Shown one piece after another: positions 1 to 11,709 of a stretch of DNA of 64,000 nt (position 1 is the first letter of the stretch; each line of letters starts with the position of its first letter). This stretch comes from Rhodeus uyekii (lineage: Eukaryota; Chordata; Actinopteri; Cypriniformes; Acheilognathidae): the NCBI GenBank assembly GCA_037043235.1, contig JAWRVZ010000028.1, positions 4,846,501 to 4,910,500 on the forward strand, in the 5' to 3' direction. The translations under genes and the position numbers were made by a program. Below the pieces are notes generated by a model. The model searched no databases, was not told the origin of the DNA, and saw nothing but the letters and a program-made list of their open reading frames with translations.

Positions 1-929
1 GCGAGAGGATATTCTCTAAAGCTGCTGATTTTTTTTTTAAAGAATTCGCCTTTCACCAAAGACTGGAGAAAATAATATTTCTGAATAAAAACCATACCGT
101 TTAATGAACACTTTGTCTAAGCCTTCTGAATGTACCCAAAGCACACCCTCTATAAGGTTTCAGAAATGACGTGAAGGGGAGGACTTGCTAAATGGGAATG
201 TGCATTTTGATGCACATTTGATTTTTTTTCCCCCCACTTTTGACCCCACCAGATATGCAGCTTGGGATCATTTTGATGCAGGAGAATTTTGTAAAAATGG
301 TCAAATTTTGCAAGAACAAAGATAAATATTGTCAATTGTATTTTAAATATAAAATGGCTTTAACTTTATTTTAGTTTATTTTCAAGTGTCAAATAAGTAT
401 TTATTTTACTAAAGTTCTCTGAATAAAAGATAGGACAATCTGATTATGACCCCTTGAAAATTGTCAACAAGGGTTAGATGACCCCTGGTTTTCAAAACCT
501 ATTGAAATCCATGGATGGGACTTCAGACTGTTTTATGTGTTACTAATTATTTGTATTGTAGTGTACGCTATTTTTCAAGGGACTATCAGTCTGGCGTTTT
601 GAATGTGTTTGTTCCTGTTCTGGTTTTTGCCACTTAATTGAATTGCAGTGTAATTCCATACACATTTTTATGGGACTTGGCAGACTGTTTTGCCCATTGC
701 TGTAGACGGCTTTTGTTTTTAAATGCGTTTCTTCTGGTTTTGATACAGGTACGTGTATCATATTTTTTTGACTGTACAAAATCAAGTATTAAAATGTCAT
801 TGAGAATTATAACTTTGTCATTGAAAAGTCATGGAATTTTTTTGAACTGATGTGCTATGAACCCTGTATATATATGTTACAATATATTTGTATATATTGC
901 TGTAAATAAATGCTGTTCTCTGTTCTTTT
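1..929. other. AT-rich flank downstream of the ralyl-like gene
   Basis: No coding exon or recognisable element seen. Short open frames (for example 150-335, 543-785) have no similarity I recognise. If the last exon is at 2260-2283 this could be distal 3' UTR or intergenic sequence. Confidence 0.4.
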
Positions 930-1245
930 GAAGCTATTCATCAAAGAATCCTGAAGGGAGTTTTCATAAAAATATTAAGCAGCACAACGTTAAACATTGA
1001 TAATAAAAGTAATAATTGGAAGAACAAATGTTTCTTGACCAGCAAATCATCATATTAGAATGCTGAAAGTTCAGCTTTTATCACAGGAATAAATTACATT
1101 TTAAAATTAACTAATTTAGAAAAGATTACAACAATAAGTTGTAATAGTATTTCACAATATTACTGTGTTTTATGATTTTAAAAAAGCAGCCTTGGTGAGC
1201 ATCAGAGACTTTCAAAAATCTTACCAATACCAAACCTTTCAACGC
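930..1245 (+). repeat. copy of an abundant AT-rich interspersed repeat (family A)
   Basis: Recognised by shared landmarks: TTCATCAAAGAATCCTGA, AAGCAGCACAAC, GTTTCTTGACCAGCAAATCA, a GCTGAAA/CAGCTTT segment, AATAAATTACATTTTAAAAT, and GCAGCCTTGGTGAGCAT at the end. At least seven more copies occur in this window. Common in cyprinid genomes; I do not assign a family name. Confidence 0.75.
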
Positions 1246-2259
1246 TTTTCTATAAAAATGTTTCTATACACTTATCCTGAAAATCAATATGTAAACAAAC
1301 TATTTTTTTCTTTTTCCAATCTAAACATGAGCAGACGTGCTGAAAAGAACAAATAGACTAATGTTTTTTTGTGGTGTTGGATGCATCTTAAATACAATCA
1401 TACAAGTTCTAGCCATTTGCAATTTAGGCATACAGTATTTAATTGTCTTTTTTTTTTAATGTCCAATGTCTAGAATTACCCATGATTTCAGAAGTGAGGG
1501 GGACAGAAATGTCATGAAAGTGTTGCGTCAGTTAAAACCGTTCTGCTTTTTATTCAGCTTCAGCCAAAGCTAGACTCCTATAACGTCCTAACATTACTTC
1601 CATGAGTCCGTTTTGGACTTTCTACACTTACATCGCCCTGTTTTGGATGAGAATAAAGAATACTTTACATTGAACACTAGATTTATTCACATTGACCCAT
1701 GAAAACCTCTACATAAACACACTTGCCCAACATAATAAAAGTGTATAAACTTGGCATCAGCTCAAAAAGAAATAATGTAACATTTTGTGTGGAGGACTTT
1801 ATATCCAACAAATTTATGTTAACATCCCATTCTTTTTCAGACGGACATATGAATAAAAGCTTCATGGTAGGTGTCAGGTGAGCAGATGCCATTCATCAAC
1901 TAAGAGCAGCTCAGGCTCTCAAAAGGCCTTGAGATTTCCTCTCTCAATACTAAAATTCATCAAAATATTTAAACAATCCTACAATCTCAAGTTCCCTTTT
2001 ATAGAAACGTGTCCAGGGTCTGAAATCATCAGCTAATTTATATCCGTTTTGTTTGGGTATCAACTAAATCCAGCTGCGTTGGAGGTCACGCTATAACCTG
2101 AAATGTGGGTAACAAGGTCCTTATCCCTGACGTTTCCCCTCTCATTTCCAGTTTAACAAATGGAAAAGCTCATTAAAACCCAGTCTGCCCGTCTCCTCAG
2201 TGGGAAGCACAGGCTAAATCTTAAATTGACTTAGCTGTTGGTCGCGGTGCTGCCGGACT
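1246..2259. other. putative 3' UTR or 3' flank of the ralyl-like gene
   Basis: No further coding signal. On the minus strand AATAAA hexamers occur at 1682-1687 and 1549-1554 and could serve as polyadenylation signals if the terminal exon at 2260-2283 is right. This is inference only. Confidence 0.3.
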
Positions 2260-2283
2260 CTAGTGTCTCCAGAGTTTCTGACT
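2260..2283 (-). CDS. ralyl: candidate terminal coding exon of the ralyl-like gene
   Basis: Best candidate I can see for the end of the reading frame. On the minus strand a pyrimidine-rich stretch lies near 2300-2335. The first AG after it is AAAACAG|AGTCAG at 2284-2285. Using this acceptor in phase 0 adds SQKLWRH and a TAG stop at 2260. Shifting the acceptor by one AG (ACAGAG|TCA, a NAGNAG-like pair) instead adds a 16-residue Ser/Thr/Glu tail ending at 2232. From memory, mammalian RALYL ends in a short different peptide, so neither option is confirmed. The true last exon could also lie elsewhere or outside the window. Confidence 0.35.
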   Translation of the reverse strand, partial: SQKLWRH

Positions 2284-2460
2284 CTGTTTTAATTACGAAG
2301 CGTGACAGGTGAGGGTTAAGAGAGCAGGAAGCAGCCCAGCGGAACCCTGTCAGCGTCTGCTCTCCCAACACCGCGTCTCTCATGTCCGCAACCATGAATA
2401 AATCTGCAGAATTAGCTTCAACTGGGCTTTTCAGACCCACTGCTGCCAGGGAGAACGTAC

Positions 2461-2630
2461 CAGATCAGTGCTGCCTTCTTCATCGTAGTCATCCTCGCCA
2501 CCATCCGTCATTTCTCCCGCCTCCGCGTCCAGCGGTCCTTCTCCTCCCTCCTCTCCGGAGTTGTCCGCCGTCTCCGATATCGACTCCTCATGCAAAGAGT
2601 CACAGTTATCCTCATATTTCCTATGAGGCT
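2461..2630 (-). CDS. ralyl: ralyl-like gene, acidic C-terminal exon
   Basis: 170-nt exon. The acceptor TTTTCTTCAG precedes AGCCTCATAG, and the donor is GATCTG|GTACGT. The codon split with the coiled-coil exon becomes Glu. The exon encodes EPHRKYEDNCDSLHEESISE, then TADNSGEEGGEGPLDAEAGE and MTDGGEDDYDEEGSTDL. The GEMTDG...DEEG acidic tail matches the C-terminal region of RALYL. The exon ends in phase 0, so only a few residues should remain in the last exon. GC content rises sharply over this exon compared with the flanking AT-rich introns. Long open frames read in the other direction here are antisense shadows. Confidence 0.9.
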
Positions 2631-3909
2631 CTGAAGAAAAGACAGATATTTGTGATGAAAAATATCAGTCATATTGTGAGTGCAAAAAAAAAACATTTTC
2701 CTAAATAATAATAATAATAATTCCACCTAAAATGTCCTTTTTTCCCCCCTCTAAACTCATCTGACTTTCTTACAATAACTATTAAAGAATTTAGGAAAAA
2801 TATTATATACAAATATGATGCATAAAACCTGTAAAATAGTTTATTGAACCTTTAGAAAAATGTATTACAAAACTTTTCCATTACTTTTATTGGCCCATAT
2901 AGTATGATATTTTTTTTAACCACAATATATATATATATGCAATAATATGCAATTTGGAAGATGAAATCCTGACAGCTTGTAATGCACTTTATAGCAATTT
3001 TGCTCTTTACTTACATAAAATGCTAATAAATATCAGCTGTCACTCAGTATCTCCAAATATTATGTTTTAAGAAGATATTTAAATGCTTTGTTTTATGTAA
3101 TTCACATGCAATACAATGATGATTGAGAGATGAACATAAAAGTATTTAAAAAGCAATATTTGATACATTTTAACATGAGTTGGTTTTTCTAAAAATAGAG
3201 GCATGGATAATCAAGCAAACTTAAGTTGCTTCAGTCCAATAAATCTTGAACTTAGACAAGCGGCACAATCTGAAGGATGATGAATTACACTAAAATGTCT
3301 TTTACTTGTTAATAAATGTACAACTAGCAATCAGATAACAAGACGACGTGTAGTAAATTGTGTACAACAGTGTTATGATCACGTTGATCATTTCGAGGCC
3401 TTAGGGTTTATAATGATAGAAGCAAGAATAAATAAAAAAAAAACATTATTTATTATGGATAAAAGGCAGCGTGAACATTTTTTTAAACGTCATCTTTTGT
3501 GTTCCACAGAACAAAATCATTAAAACAGGTTTGGAACAACACAAGTCAGTAAATGATGAAGGAATAGTCATTTTTGGGTAAACTATGTCTTTAATCTGTA
3601 TGAGTCAAGCCCATGCAATAGACAAAGTTTGTTTCTTGAATCCGAGACCGCTGTTCCTCAGTGTATCTACTAGATGAAAACAGCACTTTCATCTCCTGGT
3701 GAACATGGTGAAATGGGATTTGCTATAGTAAAACAGAGCAAGATTGCCTTTATAGCAGTTATGACAAATTGGCTGCCGTCTCCTCGGCCTGTCACAGAGA
3801 TAGATAGCGTCTATGCATTCCCAATATTTCTCGGCGTACAGCCGATGTTTGAAACCCCGTCCCGCTGGACTCTTATTTCTGCTCTCCTAGAGCTCTATGT
3901 CTGACTCAC
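2631..3909 (-). other. intron of the ralyl-like gene
   Basis: Bounded by consensus splice sites. Contains AT-rich unique sequence and, at about 3484-3596, a fragment of the CCCTTTAA-end hairpin MITE family (TTTTGTGTTCCACAGAAC, GGTTTGGAACAAC, TTTTTGGGTAAACTAT). Confidence 0.7.
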
Positions 3910-4023
3910 CGCACTCAGATCTCTGTTGTTTCTCGATCTTCTCCAGGCGGCCCAGAAGAGAATCGATCTTCATCTTGATCTGAGTCAGTTCACGTTTGAT
4001 AGTCTGAAGTTGATCGGTCTTCA
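3910..4023 (-). CDS. ralyl: ralyl-like gene, coiled-coil exon
   Basis: 114-nt exon. The acceptor CTTCACTTACAG precedes TGAAGACCGA, and the donor is GAGTGCG|GTGAGTC. With the previous exon it encodes LKTDQLQTIKRELTQIKMKI, then DSLLGRLEKIEKQQRSEC. This is a leucine/isoleucine heptad pattern corresponding to the conserved hnRNPC/RALY coiled coil used for oligomerisation. The IDSLLGRLEKIEKQQ segment is RALYL-like. The phase is 2 nt + 37 codons + 1 nt. The upstream intron (4024-11530) is about 7.5 kb and carries SINEs, an A/T-rich repeat and a pogo-like element. Confidence 0.93.
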
Positions 4024-4400
4024 CTGTAAGTGAAGAAAATGCAATAAACCCACATGATTTGATGAGATTACAGTGCATCCATGTTCAAGGTTGTATCACT
4101 ACAGATACAGAAATAGTTTACCAATAAGTTGGTTAATATCGGCCAATGCATACAAGGCCATGTTTCTCATGCGTTTTCATAGATCATGCTTTTATCGGTC
4201 AATAAAACCTAATAAGGACTGTTTTCAGCCTGAAGCAAATAAAAATAATCAAGTGTGATGCTAGTTTAGTTTTTTTTCATTTGCTGACTTAAAAGAACTC
4301 TTCTTTTGGAATGGAGTATTATCATGCTGTTCATTGCATATTAGTTTCTTTAAACATGTTAACTCTGTCAACCCCTTTTGACCATTGTTCAGAACAAAAA

Positions 4401-4407
4401 CACATAT

Positions 4408-4441
<34 letters not shown>
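4401..4441. repeat. (TA)n microsatellite
   Basis: Uninterrupted TA run of about 30 bases preceded by CACATATACA, followed by T-rich sequence. Confidence 0.95.
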
Positions 4442-4445
<4 letters not shown>

Positions 4446-4601
4446 TTGTTTATTTATTTTTTTTCTCCCCAAAAGACATTTTGTATAATATAGACTAAAA
4501 TTTCTAGATAATAGGTTTATGCAAGTTGTGTTCCAAATTTGAAGTTGGTATCACAAAAATGGATGTTTCTTTAAAGCACTATTTCCACGGTAATGCAATG
4601 T

Positions 4602-4642
4602 CTTAAACACTCAAAATTAATTTCTAATTTTGAGTGTTTAAG
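4602..4642. repeat. perfect 18-bp inverted repeat
   Basis: Arms CTTAAACACTCAAAATTA (4602-4619) and its exact reverse complement (4625-4642) enclose a 5-base loop. Not obviously part of the SINE that starts at 4781. Confidence 0.9.
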
Positions 4643-4780
4643 CTTTTGAATGATACCTAATTTATGTGATGGAGGGGGGAAATGGCTGCACTCGCTCTTA
4701 CATTAAAAATAAGGCTAGAGCTTGATTAGTGGTTAAATGGCTATAAATACACTGACCATCAGGTATTCCTTTTACATTTT

Positions 4781-4937
4781 TTACATTTATGCATTTGACA
4801 GATGCTTTTATCCAAAGCGACTTGCATTGCATTCAAGCAACACTGATGTTCTAATCAGTTCTTGCTTTCCCTGGAATCGAACCCATGAGCTTGGCGTTAT
4901 AAGCGCCAATGCTCTATTGATTGAGCTACAGTAAAGC
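4781..4937 (-). mobile_element. tRNA-derived SINE, near full length
   Basis: Read on the minus strand it begins with a tRNA-like head (TGTAGCTCAATCAATAGAGC, an A-box region; GGTTCGATTCC-like B box). A short body (GAAAGCAAGAACTGATTAG) follows, then the common tail TTGGATAAAAG...AAATGCATAAATGTAA. It resembles the HAmo-type SINEs of cyprinids; the family name is from memory. Confidence 0.82.
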
Positions 4938-5750
4938 TACATAAAATAGTACACACAAAAGTACAGTGTTCTAAGAGGATGTTTGTCTTCACCCAGCTAC
5001 AGATCTGATCTGCTAATACTCAAATCATAGTTCATAGTCCTAAAGAGAACTAGACCGTTTACAATCTTCCATTATTACACTGCGCTCATGAGCAAGACAT
5101 TTCACCCCTGGTCACCCTGAAAGACTCTCCATACAATTACAACGCCACGTCACATGGGATCAAATGTCTCTGCTCAATGCCTGCTAGCTTAATTCATACT
5201 GCTAATGTCTGTGAATAATCTGCGCTTTAAATATTCCACTGCTTCTTTTTTTTAATCTGCCAGCTGTCAGATTAATCTCCCTCAGATGACTACATCATTG
5301 AACACACATCGAATCTAATAAATACAAAAAGCAGGCGGCTCGCAGCAAACCACAATCAACTTGGACTGGAAAAGGGCAGCAAATAGTATCCAATGAAGAA
5401 TTAGTTTAAAAAATATGGAAAAGGTTCTTAACATCTTTAAAAGCTACATAGTATAAGTTCGGACATGTAGGTGGAGTGCTCTGCTTTCATGGGGTTAAAA
5501 ATCAGGCCAAACGCTCATGAACTTCTGTAGATTTGTAAGTCCTATATGTCTCTTTCTGCAGATACATCGTTATGCCAGTAGATGGCGGTTATTTTACCAG
5601 TACGTCATTGAATCACTCATGATTATTCATTCGTCAAGCGAATTTTTTTTTTTTTTTTTTTTTTTTTTTAATGAGCGAGTACTGACAAAGTCCCTTTAAA
5701 AGCAAGTAATTTCCCTCGGCGGCCTCTTGGGTAGCATGGAAATACAGATC
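4938..5750. other. intronic sequence with a possible conserved noncoding block
   Basis: No exon recognised. The stretch 5120-5340 is unique-looking, with TAATCT and TTAAT homeodomain-type motifs and a CAGCTG E-box near 5263. 5643-5669 is a run of 27 T. Confidence 0.35.
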
Positions 5751-5900
5751 TTACATTTATGCATTTGGCAGATACTTTTATCCAAAGTGACTTACATTGC
5801 ATTCAAGCAACACATTAAATCAGTTCTTGCTTTCCTTGGGATCGAACCCATGACCTAGGCGTTGTAAACACTAATGCTCTACTGGTTGAGCTACAGGAAA
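5751..5900 (-). mobile_element. tRNA-derived SINE, near full length
   Basis: Same family as the copy at 4781-4937: minus-strand A box (TGTAGCTCAACCAGTAGAGC), B box GGTTCGATCC and the TTTGGATAAAAG tail. AGATCTTA occurs at both edges and may be the target-site duplication. Confidence 0.82.
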
Positions 5901-6057
5901 GATCTTATCTCTTTGAAATGATCAATGAAATCTGACAACAACCTTGTCATAAAAGTTGTTTCTTATGCTCAAATAGTGTTAAAATGGATTATTTTTCAGG
6001 CTAAATCTGCCGATGCGTATGTTTAATCTTAAGAGCTTGTATCAGAACCATGATAGG

Positions 6058-6415
6058 CTGTGTCCGAAGGTACTCATTTTGAATAAGTAATCAGTTCACG
6101 ACTGCTAAAAAAGTATGTTGTTATATAATACGAGTGTGCGTATTATGAATGTAATCCAGGCGTTCTCCATTCACCATGTTGTCGTGATCATGTGACCCAC
6201 CAGCGTCAGTTGCGTCGCTTCACTGCCATTCATAAATCCTCTCCCGTGGCCTCATGGGAAACTATAAAGGTGTCATTGTCTGCATAATTCAGAATTACAG
6301 AAGAACGTCATTTGGATTCGTTTCGCCTACTATTTTACGAGTACTGTGAATTCAGACATAATTATTTAGTTTTTCGCCTACTATATAGTAGGGAAGTATG
6401 CAATTTTGGATCGTT
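6058..6415. mobile_element. MITE copy, GTGTCCGAA-ended family
   Basis: Begins TGTGTCCGAAGGTACTC and ends AAGTATGCAATTTTGGATCG, an imperfect inverted repeat. Shares internal segments with 51348-51700, including ATCATGTGACC, CATTCATAAATCCTCTCC and GTGGCCTCAT. No coding potential. Confidence 0.7.
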
Positions 6416-8074
6416 TCTATAGCAGCCGAAGTGGCGCAATGACTTTCACATTTGGGTCTTTTATTTATTCCGAATTTTATTTTATTTATTGAATTATTCC
6501 GCCATATTGTGAGTCAGTTCATAAGTAATTTGATAAGTTTTTTTTTAATATAAAGTCTTTAAAAAATAGCTTGTTTTTGAAAAATTAAATCTAGATACTG
6601 CATTGAATGTTCATATGGTTGTCAATGAACGGGACATTAAATATCATTTAGGCTTTAATAAGATTTTCCAAATAAATAGGCAAAAATAAACCTGGTGTCC
6701 TCCATGATTCCAGTTCTTTCCGACAACAGCGCACTTGAATGCAACAAGCTCGTAATCAAGACTTGGGAAGTAGGAAGTTTCTGAAAGCATGTGACGGCGG
6801 CATAACCCATCCAGTCTAAAAATATTGATTAATTCATAAACGAAACAACAGACGGTCTTCAATGCCTTACACTTGAATCATTCATTCAAAAATGATAATT
6901 CATTCAGGAACTAAAGTTATTTTGAGTGAGCCTTCATAAATTCATGAGTCTGTGATGAATCTATGTATTTGAACAAACAAAACTTTTACGAGTCACTGAA
7001 TCATTCAAGTCACTCGTTTAAAAATGCAGAAACTATGATTAGTTAAAAACACTGATTCAATAATGAATGAAACGACTAAATGACTTAATGTGCGAGTCTC
7101 TGAATGATTAAAACAACATTTAATTGAACTAAACAAGTGATTGCCTGTATGAGTGCGCCTTTGAATCAATAATTAAAAAGATCCATTCAAATAGGTTGCT
7201 TCACTCATGAAAAGTATCGCGTTTCTAAAGTTAGGCTTACCGCTTTAATATACTGAACGACACAAGAAAATGTTTTGAAAATGCAGCATGGGCTAAATTG
7301 ACCTCTATGAAAACCTTTCGAGGCGCCTCTTGACAAACCAAAGACCTGTTTCTTCATGATAATTGGAGCTCTAGGATACATATAATGCTTTGTTGAAAAA
7401 TTCATTAGTCTGTATTTTTCAAGCCGTTCCTCTCCTTGAGAAAGCCGAAGCTTGTCGTTTTGCCGTCACCGCCTTCAGCCCTGATAACACAGCGTGACCC
7501 AGCACTGCTGTCACACCGCTGCCAGCTTTTCCACTACCTCACAAAATGGTGTCACCTGCCATCACCCGCCTGAGGCAGAAAGCTCTGCGTGTGTAGGCGT
7601 TTAGTTGACGGAGCGTCGTATCTACTGAAATTCAATGAACGCGTCTGTGTGCAACCATATCATTTGCTCAAACTCCAAATACAACACATGTCCAAAAACT
7701 GCCTTCAAGCTTGCAAATTTTAAATCTGGGCAACATATGAAACACAAACTAGCAGATCATCATTTTGTTTTTGACAGATGACAATTAAATCACCCTTTTA
7801 TCACTTGTTTTAAGCGGTTTGCTTTTTAATGATTTAGAGGATGTGTGACGTGCAGCGGATCATGATGCGCAATGCATTGCTTTCCAAGATCAAGACTCTA
7901 GATTAAAATGGGAAAGGAGACCGGGGATAGTTGTCATAAACTCTGCATCTCAGTGACTGTAAGCTTTTGAGGTCTAAGCCCTCTTAAGTCATTGGAATCT
8001 AATTTTTTAGAAAAGTTACCATCTTATTTCTGCAGTAGCTACTAGGCAAATAAATAAAAAATAAAACAATAACA
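6416..8074. other. intronic sequence, nothing assigned
   Basis: AT-rich sequence. 7430-7620 is more GC-rich and unique-looking but has no open frame with splice sites that I can support. Confidence 0.4.
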
Positions 8075-8345
8075 TAAAAAGATGATCTCTGAAGGATCAT
8101 GTGACACTGAAGACTGGAGTAATGATGCTGAAAATACAGCTTTGATCACTGGAATAAATTACATTTTAAAATGTATTCAAATAGACAATTATTTTAAATT
8201 GTAATAATTTTTTTTACTGTAATTTTACTTTATTTTTAAAGAAATAAACTCAGGCTTGGTGAGCATAAGACTTTATAAACTTTTAAAAGCATTTTAAAAA
8301 ATTTAACAAAAAACTTACTGACACCAAACTTAGCCTGAAAAACAT
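8075..8345 (+). repeat. family A repeat copy
   Basis: GAAGGATCATGTGACACTGA, TGGAGTAATGATGCTGAAAA, CAGCTTTGATCACTGGAATA and CTTGGTGAGCATAAGAC in the family order. Confidence 0.85.
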
Positions 8346-10598
8346 TCACTGAGGTAAAAAAGTGTTACAGCTTTCCCAGGTCTTCACTATATCTTAGATT
8401 TTTGCCATCATTTCATTTTAAATGGTTATATAAGGTGAGAAGTTAAAATGTACAACAGTTAGTGGGTTTAATAGAAGGCTGCAAAACCTTTTGCATGATA
8501 GAATTAGCAAAATCCTGTTTTAGCACAAGATAAGTTCCCCAAATTATTTCCCAGACAGGCAGATAAAGCAGGTCTTGCCATTTATGTCACTCTAGTTTAT
8601 GAGTGACCTCTATTTGGAAAATGTGAGTATCTGTGTTTGCAGCAAATCTCCCATATCCTCTACTATATAGCATTGTGTTTTCTGGTAACAGAATAAAATA
8701 AAGTAAATTCTAAGGTTAAAGACTGCTTTTTTTTTTTTTAAATCAGCAAAACAGCCAAGGTAAACTTTTTGAGCCAAATGAAAAGCCATTTTGGTGCTAT
8801 ATAACGGTCCTGTTTGTGCACTGAAAAGGGAGAACTCCAGTGAAATGCAGATTAAGGTAAACAGTGGCACTTTTGTGCGCATGCTATGGGTATTTTTGGT
8901 TGTGAATTGCACCGATATAAGAAAAGCCCCCGGAGAGACCACAACACTACAGCTAAGAGCATTAGTGTCATGCACCACGGCTAATCTTGACTTCTGAGCG
9001 CCGCGCTCGGAGGAGAAGGCGGATGCTGACAGATGCTGTGAAAGCTGCTACTTGTGGGTTAGAGATAAAATCTGAATTAATGTTATGAATTCTAATTTAC
9101 AAACATGACTGCATGATGTTCTGTCTTGCCGTCTGGCTCGTAGCCCAGTCAGAATTAAAGCAGCATTTCAGACGGCCGGCGTTCCCAGTCTAAGAATGCT
9201 CTTTGGGAACAAATATCAATAGGTTCTCGATTTCTGCTCTTGTGAACTTTTTCTCTGTGTGTAACCTGTAAGGGACAGCTGCTGACCAACTGTTAACCAG
9301 ACTATAAACCAGCAGTTGGCAATGAGGAATAAAGCTTGGTGTGCCACAGACTGCCAGAGGTCAGTGATTTAATGGTGTAAAGCACATTGTGGATCTGTGG
9401 GAGAGACTTCTGCAACATGCACTGTATTACTAATGTCTTTTTTGCAGTAGAAGTGTGAAAATGCATGAATATCATTGCATTAGACAATGAAATACCACAT
9501 CAAGTGGTAGTTTTGACCATTTTCCAATCAAGTGACATTTGAAATCTTGTCAAGTCAAATTTATTCGTATAGTGCTTTTCACAATGCACACTTTAAAAGC
9601 AGCTTTACAAAAAATCATGGTGAATTTTAATATCGTCATGCTTTGTAATCGCATTTAGCATATTTGAGATGGGCGATAATACAGTTTACATTTTGTGAAA
9701 ATACAAGCAAAGAAGCAGTTGAGAATTGCTATATAGTATATAATAATCATGTTTCCACCTATGTGAGTATACTGCATGTTTGCAGATATGAATCCATACA
9801 TGCATATGTATGCATGTATGTATGTATGCATGCATGCATGCGTGTGGAATAAATTTCCACCCAGCTCCCTAAAGATTTGTGGTTAACTCTGTAATATGTA
9901 CACTAATTTGTGAACGCCTCAATCCTCTTTAAAAGTCAAATGAAACTGATGGCGGGCTGCGGCTCATCCCCACGTTCAATCCATAACAGCATGGCGCCAG
10001 CATAAAGAGCAGAGGACAACGTGTGTGCATTTACTGATAGATAGTTATGACATCTATGTAGTTCTCAGTTATAAATGCAGTTTATATAACGTGGGAGACA
10101 TTAAAAATTGTCTCCCATCCACTGTAAAATCTGGGCTTGTTTATTTCTTCTAGTATCAATGAACATTAGCCGGTTATTTAAAATGAATAGAAATGTATTC
10201 AATATTCAAGGATTGACATTATAGTTAGTGTAGAACCTATTGTGCATGCCTACCCTAGTATACAGACAATACGTTTTTTTTTTTTTAATCATACCCAATA
10301 GTGAAACACTAAAATCGCCCCTGCTAAAGAAATACAGAAGTGCTTGTTTTTGTATATAACAAGCGTGAAATTATAACTGCATGCACTCTGTTATTGGTTT
10401 CTGTGCTTTCAGACAGGAGAACAGGGCTGTTGGGAAGAAAGAATTCTTGCCAGAAATCACAAATATTCCACTACAAGAATATATTACAGTTAAATATTTA
10501 ATTCTACGGACAGCCCAATTTACGAAATGTTTTAAACAAACTAAAAAAAATGACACCAAACTTGTAGCCGTTATATAATATACTGCATTTTGATAATA
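8346..10598. other. intronic sequence with a short L2/SINE-like tail fragment
   Basis: 9548-9632 (CAAGTCAAATTTATTCGTAT, CAGCTTTACA) resembles the shared tail seen in the other orientation at 28791-28836. 9783-9842 is a degenerate TATG/CATG low-complexity run. 8810-9010 is a unique, moderately GC-rich block without a supportable exon. Confidence 0.45.
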
Positions 10599-11487
10599 CA
10601 GTGAAGTTCACTTATCTCGAGTTACGGTTAACTCGCCAATCCTATTATGTCGACGTTTTTGAAGTGGAACCGCCAAACTCCCTATTTGTCTTAGTATTTT
10701 TGATTATTTAATGTCGATTCATTAATGTCGCCGAAATCATATCTCGAGCACAAAAATCGCCACTTTACATGGTTATTTCGTGACTAATTTGCATACCTAG
10801 TTCACTGCGCATGCGCTGAGTTTGCTTTGCACGTAGATCGCGGTCTGCTCGCTCCAATGACGTTTTTTTTTTTTTTAGATGAATGCTGATCGCTTCAAAC
10901 AAATCGCGGCAACACTGTTGTGTAAAAAGACACCAAAAACTCGAGCATGTACATTCTCATTTAATAACTCACATCATGTACATCAATACATTTTCATTTT
11001 TCTTTCTTGCGAGGGTCGTTGTTTTTGGCGCTTCCACCATCACTCTGACAGCTGGCGCTGATAGGCTGTCTGACCTGTCAATCATGCAAGATGACGTGAT
11101 TGGCTGTGCTGCCATGAGGGCGGGCTCTTCTCATCTCATCCAACAGCAGGAGAGACTCCTTTTTGTTTTTCTACGGATTCTGACTTGTGTTTGTTTTCTT
11201 ATTGTGTGAATTTCGCGTACAAGCACTGTGTACCGAGCCTGAACAGTTATGATAATTGACGTCATGCGAGCAACATTTGAAATTCGAAATGTGATCTTAC
11301 ACAAAAAAGTTAATCAATCTATGGGTGTGGGTTATGCCAACGATTTTTTTACACAAAACCCATTTGCTATAGGAGCGTGCGGATTATCTGCGTCTGCAGG
11401 TTATATGTGGAAAAATATATGTTAATATGGGTTATCTCAATGCTTTTTTGCAACCCCCGAGGCCGTCGACATAACCAAACTCCACTG
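10599..11487. mobile_element. non-autonomous pogo/Tigger-like DNA transposon
   Basis: The left end CAGTGAAGTTCACTTATCTC and the reverse complement of the right end, CAGTGGAGTTTGGTTATGTC, form imperfect terminal inverted repeats. Both ends are flanked by TA. No transposase frame is seen. A GC-rich internal segment (about 11040-11140, CTGACAGCTGGCGCTGATAG) recurs inverted in the element at 21159-21757. The right end is 43 bp from the donor of a ralyl exon. Confidence 0.7.
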
Positions 11488-11530
11488 TACATTTTCTCGA
11501 TAATTGTGTGAGGTTTCTTTTTTCTCTTAC

Positions 11531-11709
11531 ATTTCAGTCCAGAGGAGAAGGACGATGATGATGAGGGAGGTCTTGAGGAAGAAGCGGAGGAGGTTTTAAT
11601 AGGGAAGGAACTCTTCCCGCGTCGAGTGGATGGAAGTACCACTCGCGAACGCTTCAGCGGGATCACTGCCCTCGGAGGAGGAGCCACCCGTCCGTGATAG
11701 TCAAAGAGC
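11531..11709 (-). CDS. ralyl: ralyl-like gene, proline/basic and serine-rich exon
   Basis: 179-nt exon. The acceptor is TTCCGGTTAG before GCTCTTTGAC and the donor is CTGAAAT|GTAAGAG. It encodes RLFDYHGRVAPPPRAVIPLK, then RSRVVLPSTRRGKSSF and a serine/proline-rich stretch ending SFSSGLK. The RLFDYHGRV and PPPRAVIPLKR boxes are the strongest markers for RALYL rather than RALY or hnRNPC. The arginine/lysine cluster is the kind of basic region that acts as a nuclear-localisation signal in this family (inference). The phase is 1 nt + 59 codons + 1 nt and joins the exon at 3910-4023. The right end of a pogo-like transposon (10599-11487) lies only 43 bp inside the intron from this donor. Confidence 0.92.

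Noticed and set aside
2382..2726. Open frames over 2461-2630 on the plus strand and in another minus frame
   Set aside because: Shadows of the acidic ralyl exon. Only the minus frame that joins the coiled-coil exon in phase gives a family match.
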